Position numbers and translations under genes: made by a program | The notes under the pieces: model-generated | The model's input: the letters and a program-made list of their open reading frames with translations, nothing else | Told to the model about the DNA's origin: nothing | The model's database searches: none | Part shown: positions 1-6,426 of the stretch, in pieces | Layout: every line of letters starts with the position of its first letter | Position numbering within the stretch: the stretch's first letter is position 1 | NCBI GenBank assembly: GCA_021823345.1 | Contig: JAKAOF010000015.1 | Location: 1 to 34,734, forward strand | Reading direction: 5' to 3' | DNA: 34,734 bases | From: Thermoplasmata archaeon | GTDB lineage: Archaea; Thermoplasmatota; Thermoplasmata; Lutacidiplasmatales; UBA184

Positions 1-728
1 TAGAGGGTCGGGGCCGGCGAGCATCGGATCGCCCGCCGGGCGACCGCAAGTTCCCCGGGCTGGGGACGATAGGCGGAGCCTTCCTTGAGGGCGGGATTCT
101 CGCCGAGCTTGGGAGCTCGAAGAAAGGCGTGCGAGTAGCGTTGGTCAATGAACACGATCGACCGCTCCCCTGCGCGCTCCACCTCCGGAACGTACGGCTG
201 GAGCAGGAGCTGGCCAACCCCCTCGAGCCCGCGCATCCGACGGAGCTCGGAGCGGACCTTCTCCCGATGAAGGAGGTGGGTCTGGTACGCTCCCGCGGAG
301 ACCGCGGGCTTCACTACAGCCCGGTCCCACGACCGTTTCTCCAGGGTGGGAACGATCTCATCCGGGCCGCCTAGGAGGGCGGTCGGTATGATCGGGACCC
401 CATGTTTCTCGAGGTCAAGAAGGTACGACTTGTGGCAGTTCCACCGGATGACCGTGGCCGGGTTCCACAGGGTCGAGCGATCGTCCACCCTCCGGATCCA
501 CTTCAGGAAGGCCGGGCGATCGAGATAGTAGCTCCACGTGGATCGGATCAGCACGGCATCGAAGTCTTCCCAACGGATGCCCGGCGCATCCCACACGGCG
601 GGAACCCCCCGGATGCCGAGCGCGCTCAGGGCCGGGAGGAGGTGGCGATCATCCGTGGTCAGGTCGGGAAAGTCCTTGGAGGTGGCGATCGCCACGCGAC
701 GGTCGGAACGGACCGGCGGTCTCGGCAT
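1..728 (-). CDS. ATP-grasp domain protein (partial, C-terminus off the left edge)
   Basis: The frame is open from ATG at 728 to the window edge (242 codons, no stop). The start is supported by a purine-rich GGAGGGGG just before it and a TATA-like box (753-758) about 27 nt upstream. The N-terminal part reads as a Rossmann-like segment (VAIATSKDFPDL), followed by RSTWSYYLDRPAFLKW and LWNPATVIRWNCHKSYLLDL, then VVKPAVSAGAYQT (probable ATP-binding lysine), LLQPYVPEVE and SIVFIDQRYSHAFLRAPKLG. This order is typical of ATP-grasp proteins related to glutathione synthetase and RimK, which join a carboxylate to an amine or thiol through an acyl-phosphate. The substrate cannot be read from sequence. 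About 50-60 C-terminal residues are probably missing. It is divergent from the cysteine-rich mini-protein gene, so a thiol- or metal-related role is possible but only inferred. Confidence 0.8.
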   Translation of the reverse strand, partial: MPRPPVRSDRRVAIATSKDFPDLTTDDRHLLPALSALGIRGVPAVWDAPGIRWEDFDAVLIRSTWSYYLDRPAFLKWIRRVDDRSTLWNPATVIRWNCHKSYLLDLEKHGVPIIPTALLGGPDEIVPTLEKRSWDRAVVKPAVSAGAYQTHLLHREKVRSELRRMRGLEGVGQLLLQPYVPEVERAGERSIVFIDQRYSHAFLRAPKLGENPALKEGSAYRPQPGELAVARRAIRCSPAPTL

Positions 729-807
729 CCCCCTCCGAGACGGTCCGGCACCATATATCCCCGCTGTCGGGGGAGGTGTAAAATATCCAGTGAACGATAC
801 GTACGGC
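729..807. promoter_or_regulatory. Divergent promoter region between the ATP-grasp and cysteine-rich genes
   Basis: This 79-bp gap holds two AT-rich boxes in an otherwise GC-rich context. CATATATC at 752-759 lies 24-30 nt from the minus-strand ATG at 728. AAAATATCC around 780-788 lies about 24 nt from the plus-strand ATG at 808. Both spacings fit archaeal TATA boxes with leaderless transcripts. A hairpin-prone CCCCGCTGTCGGGG lies between them at about 760-773 and could be an operator. Confidence 0.55.
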
Positions 808-948
808 ATGAGCAACCAAGCGATCGCGCCTCCAGGGAGGCTGTCGTGCGCATGCTGCAATTGTCCGCAAGGCTGCTGCCCTTGCTGTGCGTGCTGCTCG
901 ACCGGACAGGCTTGTTGCGCTTCGTGCCCACCCAGCACCCCGGCGTAA
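808..948 (+). CDS. 46-aa cysteine-rich mini-protein (metallothionein-like composition)
   Basis: The small frame runs from ATG 808 to TAA 948. The product is 46 residues with 13 cysteines, all between residues 14 and 40: CACCNC, GCCPCCACC and ACCASC. There are few hydrophobic residues and no signal peptide. Dense CC and CxC clusters without aromatics resemble metallothioneins that bind Zn, Cu or Cd in thiolate clusters, but I recognise no specific family, so this is an inference from composition. The start is supported by a TATA-like box about 24 nt upstream. It is divergent from an ATP-grasp gene. Alternatives are a scaffold for an Fe-S or mixed metal cluster, or a fortuitous open frame; the ordered Cys clusters argue against the last. 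Confidence 0.6.
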   Translation: MSNQAIAPPGRLSCACCNCPQGCCPCCACCSTGQACCASCPPSTPA

Positions 949-1096
949 CGGAAACGGACAGTTCCCATAGGAATACGGGCCCGAGCCGACACGGGAGATC
1001 GTACTACCGCTTCCTTCGTCGTGGGCTCTCGTACGGACCATCCCTTCCGTCCCCCTCGGCGTGAATTTTACGTTTCCGAGCGGTACGTTGCGATTA

Positions 1097-1183
1097 ATGG
1101 GCGCCCCCTCCGAGGAGGTGAAATTGCTCCGCGAGGCGCAAGAAGGCGATTTCTCCCCGAGCCTCCCTCGGAGAGTGAGTTGA
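1097..1183 (+). CDS. Possible 28-aa leaderless small ORF
   Basis: ATG 1097 to TGA 1181-1183 encodes a 28-residue peptide that starts MGAPSEEVKLLREAQEGDFS. A TATA-like AATTTTACG lies at about 1063-1071, roughly 30 nt upstream, and the peptide could form an amphipathic helix. Its stop overlaps the TATA-like box of the next gene. No family is recognised and chance is a serious alternative. The remainder of the 949-1219 gap shows no gene. Confidence 0.25.
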   Translation: MGAPSEEVKLLREAQEGDFSPSLPRRVS

Positions 1184-1206
1184 AATACTCCCCGAGTCTC
1201 TCCGAG
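1167..1206. promoter_or_regulatory. Inverted repeat flanking the core promoter of the 71-aa gene
   Basis: CTCGGAGA at 1167-1174 and its exact reverse complement TCTCCGAG at 1199-1206 bracket a TATA-like TTGAAATA at about 1180-1187. Initiation about 25 nt downstream would leave a leader of some 10 nt before ATG 1220. A further CTCCGAGG lies at 1108-1115, with CTCCCCGAG near 1153 and 1188. The symmetry around the core promoter suggests a dimeric regulator or an RNA structure; neither is proven. Confidence 0.35.
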
Positions 1207-1219
1207 AACGGTGACAACC

Positions 1220-1435
1220 ATGGGAACGCGAGTGGGCAAGGAGCAGATCAAGCGCGAGAACGGCTATCTCTACTACCTCGGAAAGGACGGATTCATCTGG
1301 AAGTCCCCGATGAAGACGAACAAGAAGGGGAAGAAGGCGAAGGTCGGAACAGAGAAGATCTCCAGGGAGTCTGGCACGATGTACTACCTCGACAAGGCGG
1401 GGTACGTCTGCAAGGCTAAGATGAAAAACGCCTGA
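1220..1435 (+). CDS. 71-aa lysine-rich protein with two tandem YYLxKxGY repeats
   Basis: ATG at 1220 is chosen over an in-frame GTG at 1211 because it follows the TATA-like box with a short leader. The protein is basic and made of two similar units: RENGYLYYLGKDGFIWKSPM (about residues 12-31) and RESGTMYYLDKAGYVCKAKM (about 49-68). A Lys-rich linker KTNKKGKKAKVGTEKI joins them. Each unit looks like a short beta-hairpin repeat. There are no membrane segments. Similar small proteins occur, as far as I recall, as conserved hypotheticals in archaea and bacteria, but no function is established. The basic charge makes nucleic-acid binding plausible (inference). The gene is monocistronic and ends 16 bp before a strong hairpin. 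Confidence 0.75.
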   Translation: MGTRVGKEQIKRENGYLYYLGKDGFIWKSPMKTNKKGKKAKVGTEKISRESGTMYYLDKAGYVCKAKMKNA

Positions 1436-1451
1436 ACAGGCGCCCTAAAAT

Positions 1452-1478
1452 GGTGGGGGGGATTTACCCCCCCCACCC
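1452..1478 (+). terminator. G/C hairpin terminator with following T-rich tract
   Basis: GGTGGGGGGG (1452-1461), an ATTTA loop and CCCCCCCCACC form a near-perfect 10-bp stem 16 bp past the stop of the 71-aa gene. A pyrimidine run CCCCTTTTCTTTCT follows. Archaeal termination mainly needs the T tract, but the hairpin may also protect the 3' end. Confidence 0.6.
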
Positions 1479-1639
1479 AACCCCTTTTCTTTCTGAGATT
1501 TTTCTGGAGATCCCGCACGGGCTGACGGCGGCAAGATCCTAACGGTGTTGACGAAGCAGGCGAAGCCGTCTTGCGGCGTGAACGTGCATGACCGAATCGG
1601 GCTTGTCGCCTGGGCGTACACCGGTGGCAGAATGGACAT

Positions 1640-1659
1640 GCGGGCTCGCCGGGATTCGA
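1640..1659 (-). repeat. Left att repeat: displaced 3' end of tRNA-Arg
   Basis: The 20 bp starting GCGGGCTCGCCGGG match 6427-6446 exactly. There the same bases form the acceptor stem and T-arm of the intact tRNA-Arg. Beyond 1659 the match fades (scattered identities to about 1680), so only the tRNA 3' end is present. This is the expected scar of integration into a tRNA 3' end. The orientation also fits: the intact tRNA lies on the far side of the element. Confidence 0.75.
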
Positions 1660-1693
1660 CCGTACACCGATGAAGCAAAGTGCCCGTTTGTGG

Positions 1694-2693
1694 TCATTTA
1701 GCCTCCAAACACAGAGTCGAGCGTACGCACGGCGCGAGCGCGGTCGTCGTGATCCAGACACAAGTAGTGGCGGGTCTGGTCGATGGACTCGTAGCCCATG
1801 AGGAGGGAGATTGTCTCGATGGGAACTCCTTAGTCATGGAGGGATCGACCGAAGGCGCGCCGAAGGGCGTGATGTGCGTTACCGGGGGGGAGTGTGGCAC
1901 CGGCCTTGACATACAATCAGCGATGGGTGCCGTCCGCCCGGGTCTTCTTCCGACCGAGGAGGGGATAGTTGGGAGGGAGTGGACTACGTTCCCGGAGAAC
2001 ACCCGGTAGCACTCACCGATAGAGAAAGGACGTCTCGACCGAGCGGGACTTCCCCCCCAAGCGCCCCTTCCCGATGAATCGAATTGGGTTGGACTTGCCA
2101 CCATCGACTGTGAGACCGAGCGCTTCAGATCTTCGAGAGCCCTTAGTGAGGTCGAGTGCGATGAGGAGGAGTTCTGATGGCCCCTTGGACCGGGCGACCC
2201 GAAGAACAGCAGTGACTTGCTCTCGAGTGAGGAAGGCGAGGCCTCGTACCGGGGAGATGGGGGCAGAGAGGGCCGAGCGGTGCTCCAGTATCCAATTCCC
2301 CTGCAAGCTGAGAAACAGACGTAGGAACGTGTGCTTCTCAGCGTAAGACCGAGGGGAGTGGCCCGGTCGGATCTACCCCTCCGCCGCAGGGGCCCACGCA
2401 GCAGAGCGGCGATTTGTGTCTCCCCAAAACGAGCGGGGGAAACAATCTCCCCGACCGAGTCCAGATACTCCCCGGCGTGGAGCAGTGTTGACCTCTGATT
2501 TCGGAGGTAATGGGGGAGTGATGTTGCCACGGAGCGATTGTTGAGCAATGTAGTCCCCAACCGCACAGTTCCCGTCCGCAAAGGGTGGGGCACATCAATG
2601 AGGCTCGGTTTGAGCAGGCGAACGAAAGGGTACGGCGTTCTTCTCGATCTGACCTCGATACTCAGAGATCAAGTACTGGAGAACTGCATCCAT
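1694..2693 (-). pseudogene. Tyrosine recombinase (integrase), inactivated by in-frame stops
   Basis: One minus-strand frame from ATG 2693 to the stop at 1694 carries integrase signatures but is interrupted by stops at about 2597, 2370, 2015-2013 (TGA), 1919-1917 (TGA) and 1832-1830 (TAA). Legible parts are AEKHTFLRLFLSLQGNWI; FLTREQVTAVL; the box-I arginine in KGSRRSEALGLTV (near 2130); a beta-hairpin lysine stretch FIGKGRLGGKSRSV; the HxLRR box in NAHHALRRAFGRSLHD (near 1865); and MGYESIDQTRHYLCLD with the presumed catalytic tyrosine at 1764-1766. The R, H-x-x-R and Y set is that of archaeal XerC/D-like integrases. The N-terminal third is hard to read and may also contain frameshifts. Mixed stop types (TGA, TAG, TAA) argue against recoding. 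It lies 35 bp inside the left att repeat, the usual place for an integrase. Confidence 0.8.
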
Positions 2694-2709
2694 AGCACAT
2701 ACAGACTTG

Positions 2710-2735
2710 TCAACGACGTTGAAGCTCAACGTTGA
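2710..2735. promoter_or_regulatory. Tandem palindromic operator upstream of the integrase
   Basis: Two perfect dyads lie side by side: TCAACG-A-CGTTGA at 2710-2722 and TCAACGTTGA at 2726-2735, separated by AGC. Together they also make a larger dyad, ACGTTGA-AGC-TCAACGT (2716-2732). They begin 17 bp upstream of the integrase start (2693) and about 115 bp before the winged-helix gene. This is a typical layout for a dimeric repressor, plausibly the element's own winged-helix protein (inference). Confidence 0.55.
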
Positions 2736-2851
2736 TTTCATCGAGGTTAAACCATGTCGGGCCCCTCTTCACCCTGAGTCGAGTTGTCTCGCGCAATATT
2801 AGCCATTAGACTACTCGCCCAGCCGCACACCACGTATTCGCTCTTAGTCGA

Positions 2852-3469
2852 ATGGCTATGGCCGCGTTGGAGATAACCTCCCCACTCTTCACTATTGGCA
2901 GAATGGCTACCTCCCTGTCTGGTAAATACGCATTACCCATTATGATAAAGTTGCTCGAAAGTGGTAGCCTGATGAAGTCAGATATGTTCGATATCGTCAA
3001 GTCGAATCATACTCTTGACAAGCTATTGAACTCCCTTGAGGATGAAGGGTTTGTGACGATGTCCGAGACCGTTATAGGAAGACGGGTCTACAGCGTATCT
3101 CTCACTCCAAAGGGCAAGACTGTAGCCGACCAGCTCAAGGGGGCCCAGGATGCCGCCCACGGCACCACCCCCGCTCCTGCCGATGCCGGCGCCGTCATCC
3201 ATGAACGCTTCCGCAACTTCCGTGCCCTCTACCACTTCAGCATAACTGGAGATACGATCCGCATCGCGGATGCCGGAGTAAAAGGGAAGCGCATCGCAGA
3301 CGTCCAGGTGAAGGTCGTGGGGAAGAACCTCAAGCTCTATTGCGATCAGGACCGGAGCTTCGACTGCGAGCATATCGACTTCATCTGGGTCGACCGGAGT
3401 CTGCGTCAGAGGATCCTTGAGCGGGTCGATAAGGATGGCCTGAAGGTATGGACGAGGGAGGGGCCATAG
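2852..3469 (+). CDS. Winged-helix DNA-binding protein with C-terminal domain (element cargo)
   Basis: 205 residues. Residues 20-95 read as a winged helix: GKYALPIMIKLLESGSL, SDMFDIVKSNHTLDKLLNSL (recognition-helix region), EDEGFVTMSETVIGRRVYSV (wing) and LTPKGKTVADQL, the usual end of MarR/PadR/HxlR-like modules. A Pro/Ala linker (about 100-113) leads to a second domain with NFRALYHFSITGDTIRIAD, ADVQVKVVGKNLKLYC and FDCEHIDFIW. The second domain looks beta-rich and is unknown to me. It may bind a ligand or a partner. ATG 2852 is used; ATG 2858 or 2903 are alternatives. A weak TATA-like CAATATTAG lies at 2793-2801. It heads a three-gene operon and is the best candidate for binding the operator at 2710-2735. 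Confidence 0.75.
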   Translation: MAMAALEITSPLFTIGRMATSLSGKYALPIMIKLLESGSLMKSDMFDIVKSNHTLDKLLNSLEDEGFVTMSETVIGRRVYSVSLTPKGKTVADQLKGAQDAAHGTTPAPADAGAVIHERFRNFRALYHFSITGDTIRIADAGVKGKRIADVQVKVVGKNLKLYCDQDRSFDCEHIDFIWVDRSLRQRILERVDKDGLKVWTREGP

Positions 3470-3471
3470 CA

Positions 3472-3654
3472 ATGGGCACAGGAGTAATCAATGTGGGATT
3501 ACCAGGAAAGCCCAGGAGTGTGGAAGTGGATCCCCCCCATTGTCACTGGCACATAGAGAGACATCACTTCTCTACGCCTGACTTCTACCACTATGACGAT
3601 AGGAATAAGACCTGGGAAATCGTTAGAGTGATTGATAAGAGAAAGTACGCATGA
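3472..3654 (+). CDS. 60-aa His-rich small protein (element cargo)
   Basis: ATG 3472 lies two bases after the stop of the winged-helix gene. A purine-rich GGGAGGGG sits about 10 nt upstream, inside that gene's end. The peptide is 60 residues with a central cluster PPHCHWHIERHHFSTPDFYH (four or five histidines plus one cysteine), which could bind a metal ion, and a basic C-terminus VIDKRKYA. An upstream in-frame ATG at 3448 would add eight residues and overlap the preceding gene. Its stop overlaps the next start (ATGA at 3651-3654), so translation of the three genes is probably coupled. No family is recognised. The tight packing suggests a partner of the 397-aa protein. Confidence 0.7.
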   Translation: MGTGVINVGLPGKPRSVEVDPPHCHWHIERHHFSTPDFYHYDDRNKTWEIVRVIDKRKYA

Positions 3655-4844
3655 GTCTAAAGTTCAAGTTGGTCAAGGAAGACCAAGAAGAGGGTAATTA
3701 CCACCGTGTTGTAGATTTCAAAGCGGGATCTGGCGGGTGGACACCATTCCTTCCCGCGTGGAGGCATGACCGCCAGTTTTCGGAGGACACCTATGGTGGA
3801 CACGAACCCATTGCCGAGACCTACGTGAAACTCACCCTGGACAAGCTTCGGGAAATAGATAGCGAAGGAGCGCTTCAGAGGCAGTACATCCTCGAACATC
3901 TTAAACCGGTCGACGGAGTCCTGAGCCTCCCCTTGATACGACTCTGCATGAAGGAAGGACAGACCGTTTCCAGTGAAGACATTCGCTATCTGAGTTGTCT
4001 GTTTCCTCCTCCCCCTTACTTAGCGGCCACCATACCTTTTCTGTTCTACTACAAAGAGAAGATGAACGAACAGGGAAAGCCCGTTCCTAACCTAAGAGAG
4101 GCAGCACTCGAACCGGTTCCCTCGTCTTTCTACTTGGACTTCGTAGAGAAATTCATGGACCAGGTGGGTAGTTCCTACACGGGTGACCTCGCAATGGTTG
4201 TGCCACCATTGTTCAAAGCGAGCGAGGTCCCCAGGTTGCTGAAGGCCTACAGAGACCACGGAGCACCCCTGGGTATCTTGGATTCCTTTGGCTCTTCAAC
4301 CTATGAGCTCTATCCAGTACTTCGAGCGTTGAGAGGAACGGGAGCCAAGGGCAAGTCCTACTCATTTCCCGAGCTATACGGAGAGGATCATGCGTTCTAT
4401 GCCTTCGATACCAAACCCTACGTAGGTATGAAACCGGAGGTGGCGGCAACTCATTTGATTCAAACCATGGGGGGTTACAGTAGCTTTGGGCCGAGAAGGT
4501 CGGTCAAGTCGTTCCCTTTCAAGAAGCCGGGCGTTCCACCACAGCCCCAGAAGCCGCCTCGCGTATTGGTGCCTAACGAGATATCGTATTCACGAGCGGA
4601 CGTTGAGGGTGCGACCGACCCTATCACAAGGTGGGCCGAGAGTGTTGCTCCTCAGGTTCGCAAACCGTGGCTAGACTACTACCTGCGGTCAAGGTTCGCT
4701 GCTGAGGGAGAGGTCAAGATCGCGATGAACATGAGGGAGTGGGCTATCGAGGGACACCTTTCGCAACGGCTCAACAAGAAGGGGCTCATCTCTAAGGAAT
4801 TGGCAAGGGTTCGGAAGGGAAATCGCCGGTTACTGGGACCTTGA
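3651..4844 (+). CDS. 397-aa protein of unknown function (main element cargo)
   Basis: The ATG overlaps the preceding stop. There are no signal peptide or membrane segments. The legible plan is an N-terminal part with VVDFKAGSGGWTPFLPAW and YGGHEPIAETYVKLTLDKL; a central alternating alpha/beta region (about 95-250) with GVLSLPLIRLCM, DLAMVVPPLFKASEVPRLLK, APLGILDSFGSSTYELYPVL and AFYAFDTKPYVGMKPEVAAT; then QTMGGYSSFGPRRSVKSFPF; a proline-rich linker (KKPGVPPQPQKPPRVLVP, about 285-303); and a basic C-terminal region ending KELARVRKGNRRLLG. The central region could be a TIM-barrel-like enzyme fold, and DFxGSS and FDTKPY look like active-site loops, but this is weak inference. It may work on nucleic acid, given the basic tail. 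A toxin, defence or base-modifying role is possible; nothing in the sequence proves any. Its last 15 bp overlap the convergent gene. Confidence 0.75.
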   Translation: MSLKFKLVKEDQEEGNYHRVVDFKAGSGGWTPFLPAWRHDRQFSEDTYGGHEPIAETYVKLTLDKLREIDSEGALQRQYILEHLKPVDGVLSLPLIRLCMKEGQTVSSEDIRYLSCLFPPPPYLAATIPFLFYYKEKMNEQGKPVPNLREAALEPVPSSFYLDFVEKFMDQVGSSYTGDLAMVVPPLFKASEVPRLLKAYRDHGAPLGILDSFGSSTYELYPVLRALRGTGAKGKSYSFPELYGEDHAFYAFDTKPYVGMKPEVAATHLIQTMGGYSSFGPRRSVKSFPFKKPGVPPQPQKPPRVLVPNEISYSRADVEGATDPITRWAESVAPQVRKPWLDYYLRSRFAAEGEVKIAMNMREWAIEGHLSQRLNKKGLISKELARVRKGNRRLLGP

Positions 4845-5447
4845 TTTGGGGAGGAGGGTCAGGCGACCCCCCTTCTTAGAAACGGTCATCACGTTCCCCT
4901 TGTCCGAGGTAACAACGGCAAACGCCCCTTCTTTTATGGCCCCCTCTCGAATGGTGTAGTGTTCGAGGCGGTCGGACTGGATATCCTTTGGTGACATCTC
5001 GGACTGGCTTGCGAATTCAGGATAAAGCTTGTAGACGAGGTAGAGGATATCACGCCGAGTGAAGCCTTGTTCCTTGAATATTTTCCACATGTCATCGGAG
5101 AGCTTGACTACCCCCGTGAACTCAGGATCCTTGCGTAGAGAAGACGCGGTGTCCCTTCCGGCGGAACTCAGCGCCATCCTTGTCGTCTCAAGAAGGCTCA
5201 TGTCTCTCAATCGTAGCAGAATGTCATCGGCGGAACCGCTGTAAGGACCCTTCTTGTAGGGTTCAAACGACTCAGCAAGAGCATCTAGTTCCGGCGCTCC
5301 AGACCGGGTCAATAGAAAGAGCGCCTTCTCGAAGTAAATTCGGTCAGTCTCGTAGGCTGCAGGCATAGAGGCGAGGGTGAGCAAAATGGCCTTTTCCTCG
5401 TCGCTCAGATCTTGTGGGCTGACTGCAGTTTGCCTCGTTGCGGACAC
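4830..5447 (-). CDS. 205-aa protein with an FEPYKKGPYS motif (YwgA/SocA-like)
   Basis: The start is GTG 5447, chosen because GAGGTGAT, an excellent match to the archaeal anti-Shine-Dalgarno, lies 4 nt upstream; ATG 5451 is out of frame. Residues 15-75 read DEEKAILLTLASMPAAYETD, YFEKALFLLTRSG, ESFEPYKKGPYSGSADDIL and LRLRDMSLLE. The helix, FxPYxxGPYS, then LxxLxxxxLLE pattern recalls YwgA-like and SocA/Panacea-type proteins of phages and plasmids, some of which act as antitoxins or adaptors (family knowledge; the match here is by eye). The C-terminal part has GFTRRDILYLVYKLYPEF and a basic VSKKGGRLTLLPKSRSQ. It is convergent with, and overlaps by 15 bp, the 397-aa gene. An antitoxin-like partner role is possible but unproven. 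Confidence 0.7.
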   Translation of the reverse strand: MSATRQTAVSPQDLSDEEKAILLTLASMPAAYETDRIYFEKALFLLTRSGAPELDALAESFEPYKKGPYSGSADDILLRLRDMSLLETTRMALSSAGRDTASSLRKDPEFTGVVKLSDDMWKIFKEQGFTRRDILYLVYKLYPEFASQSEMSPKDIQSDRLEHYTIREGAIKEGAFAVVTSDKGNVMTVSKKGGRLTLLPKSRSQ

Positions 5448-6426
5448 TTCATCACCTCTAACAATTCCTCAATACCTAATGACGCCCAGTGATTTGAAGG
5501 CGACGGTGCATACGCTGACTGAGCGACAGTCTATTGTGTTGCCCGTGACGAGACCTTGGCGCGTTTCTTCTCCATTCTCAGATTAGTAATGAGAAAACTT
5601 CGAAGGTGGCACAGTTGTAATCACACCGGGATGAGCGGGAGCGCAAGGGATGGAAGACCAAGAAACCCCCGCATATTCCGTGCGCTTTGGCCTCGGCATA
5701 TGCCCAACTGCGCACCTCCATGTCGCCTTCTTTGGTTTAAAGGTTATCGATGGCCCATTCAGTCTAAGCGGAAACAGCGCAATGAATGGGTGAACGGAGC
5801 TGGCCATGCCGGGGAAGGTTGTTGGCAGGCATGAGACGTCGGCCCGTACCTGTCCCCTCCATTCGAAGGATGACGTTGCACAAAGCAAGGCCAGTTTCAG
5901 CGCGTTGAACGATGGCGCTCACTTCCTGTTGCTCCCAGGTTGCGGGGGACATGACGTTAGTCTCCCCGGAGGTGCCGGGTAGCAGTGAGGGCACTCCTTG
6001 CGCCTGCATGCCTTACGGAAGGCGTGGTCGCGCCAGTCCTCATCTTCGGCACGGTGCCCCTTGAACCCGATACGTCCGCAGTCCGGCTTAGGGTTCCCCA
6101 TTGTGAGGGAGTTGGAAGGTGAGCGGGTGAGTCTCGTCCTCCGCCCGCGACGGCTACCGGGGGGGACACTGGTTGCGTACCTTCCTTTTGCGTCAGCCCC
6201 CGGATCCAGTTACGGGGGATTTCCTTGGAGTGTGGGCACGGGTAACGTCCCTCGCTTCCCCCTGCGTCGCCAGGATGCGCAACTTTGCAGCGGTGGGCTA
6301 TGAGGGGGCGACGCGGGGCGCGCCCACGGAGACAGCTCAGAAGTGCTACGGCGTAAACATGGATGACATAGTTGATGTCGAAAACGGGCGTGTCGGGTTT
6401 CAGTTCTTCGCCCTGAAAATGGGGTA
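5448..6426. other. Gene-poor debris at the right end of the element
   Basis: Nearly 1 kb without an intact gene. Near 5448-5480 is the leader of the minus-strand GPYS gene: the Shine-Dalgarno sequence and a possible TATA element TTAGGTATTGAGG. An inverted repeat TTCTCA-N9-TGAGAA lies at about 5574-5594. Short open frames of 60-100 codons occur on both strands, but none has convincing composition except the Rep-like fragment at 5919-6101. A plus-strand frame of 84 codons ending at 6427, beside the tRNA, has a plausible tail (VNMDDIVDVENGRVGFQF) but no recognisable start or family. Confidence 0.5.
5919..6101 (-). pseudogene. Fragment resembling the N-terminus of an archaeal plasmid Rep-like protein
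   Basis: The 60-codon frame reads CGRIGFKGHRAEDEDWRDHA and then FRKACRRKECPHCY before turning into low-quality sequence. A different frame continues with ETNVMSPATWEQQEVSAIVQ. A basic stretch with C-x-x-x-x-C-P-x-C-Y, then an (H)VxxSP-like strand, is seen in zinc-finger replication proteins of archaeal plasmids (recalled pattern, not searched). The frame change and lack of a full-length product point to a frameshifted remnant. If correct, the element was once a replicating plasmid. Confidence 0.35.

Noticed and set aside
649-1251. 200-codon minus-strand open frame
   Set aside because: It crosses the divergent promoter and the cysteine-rich gene in reverse, with no sensible protein features.
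1500-1640. Possible transposase (zinc-ribbon end) or small RNA remnant left of the att repeat
   Set aside because: A short stretch resembling SCGVNVHDRIG was considered, but there is no start, no catalytic motif and no terminal repeat. A box C-like GATGAAG near 1669 has no box D partner.
1830-2015. Stop-codon recoding (selenocysteine or pyrrolysine) in the integrase
   Set aside because: TGA, TAG and TAA all occur, including inside the catalytic domain, and such enzymes do not use these residues. Decay is the simpler explanation.
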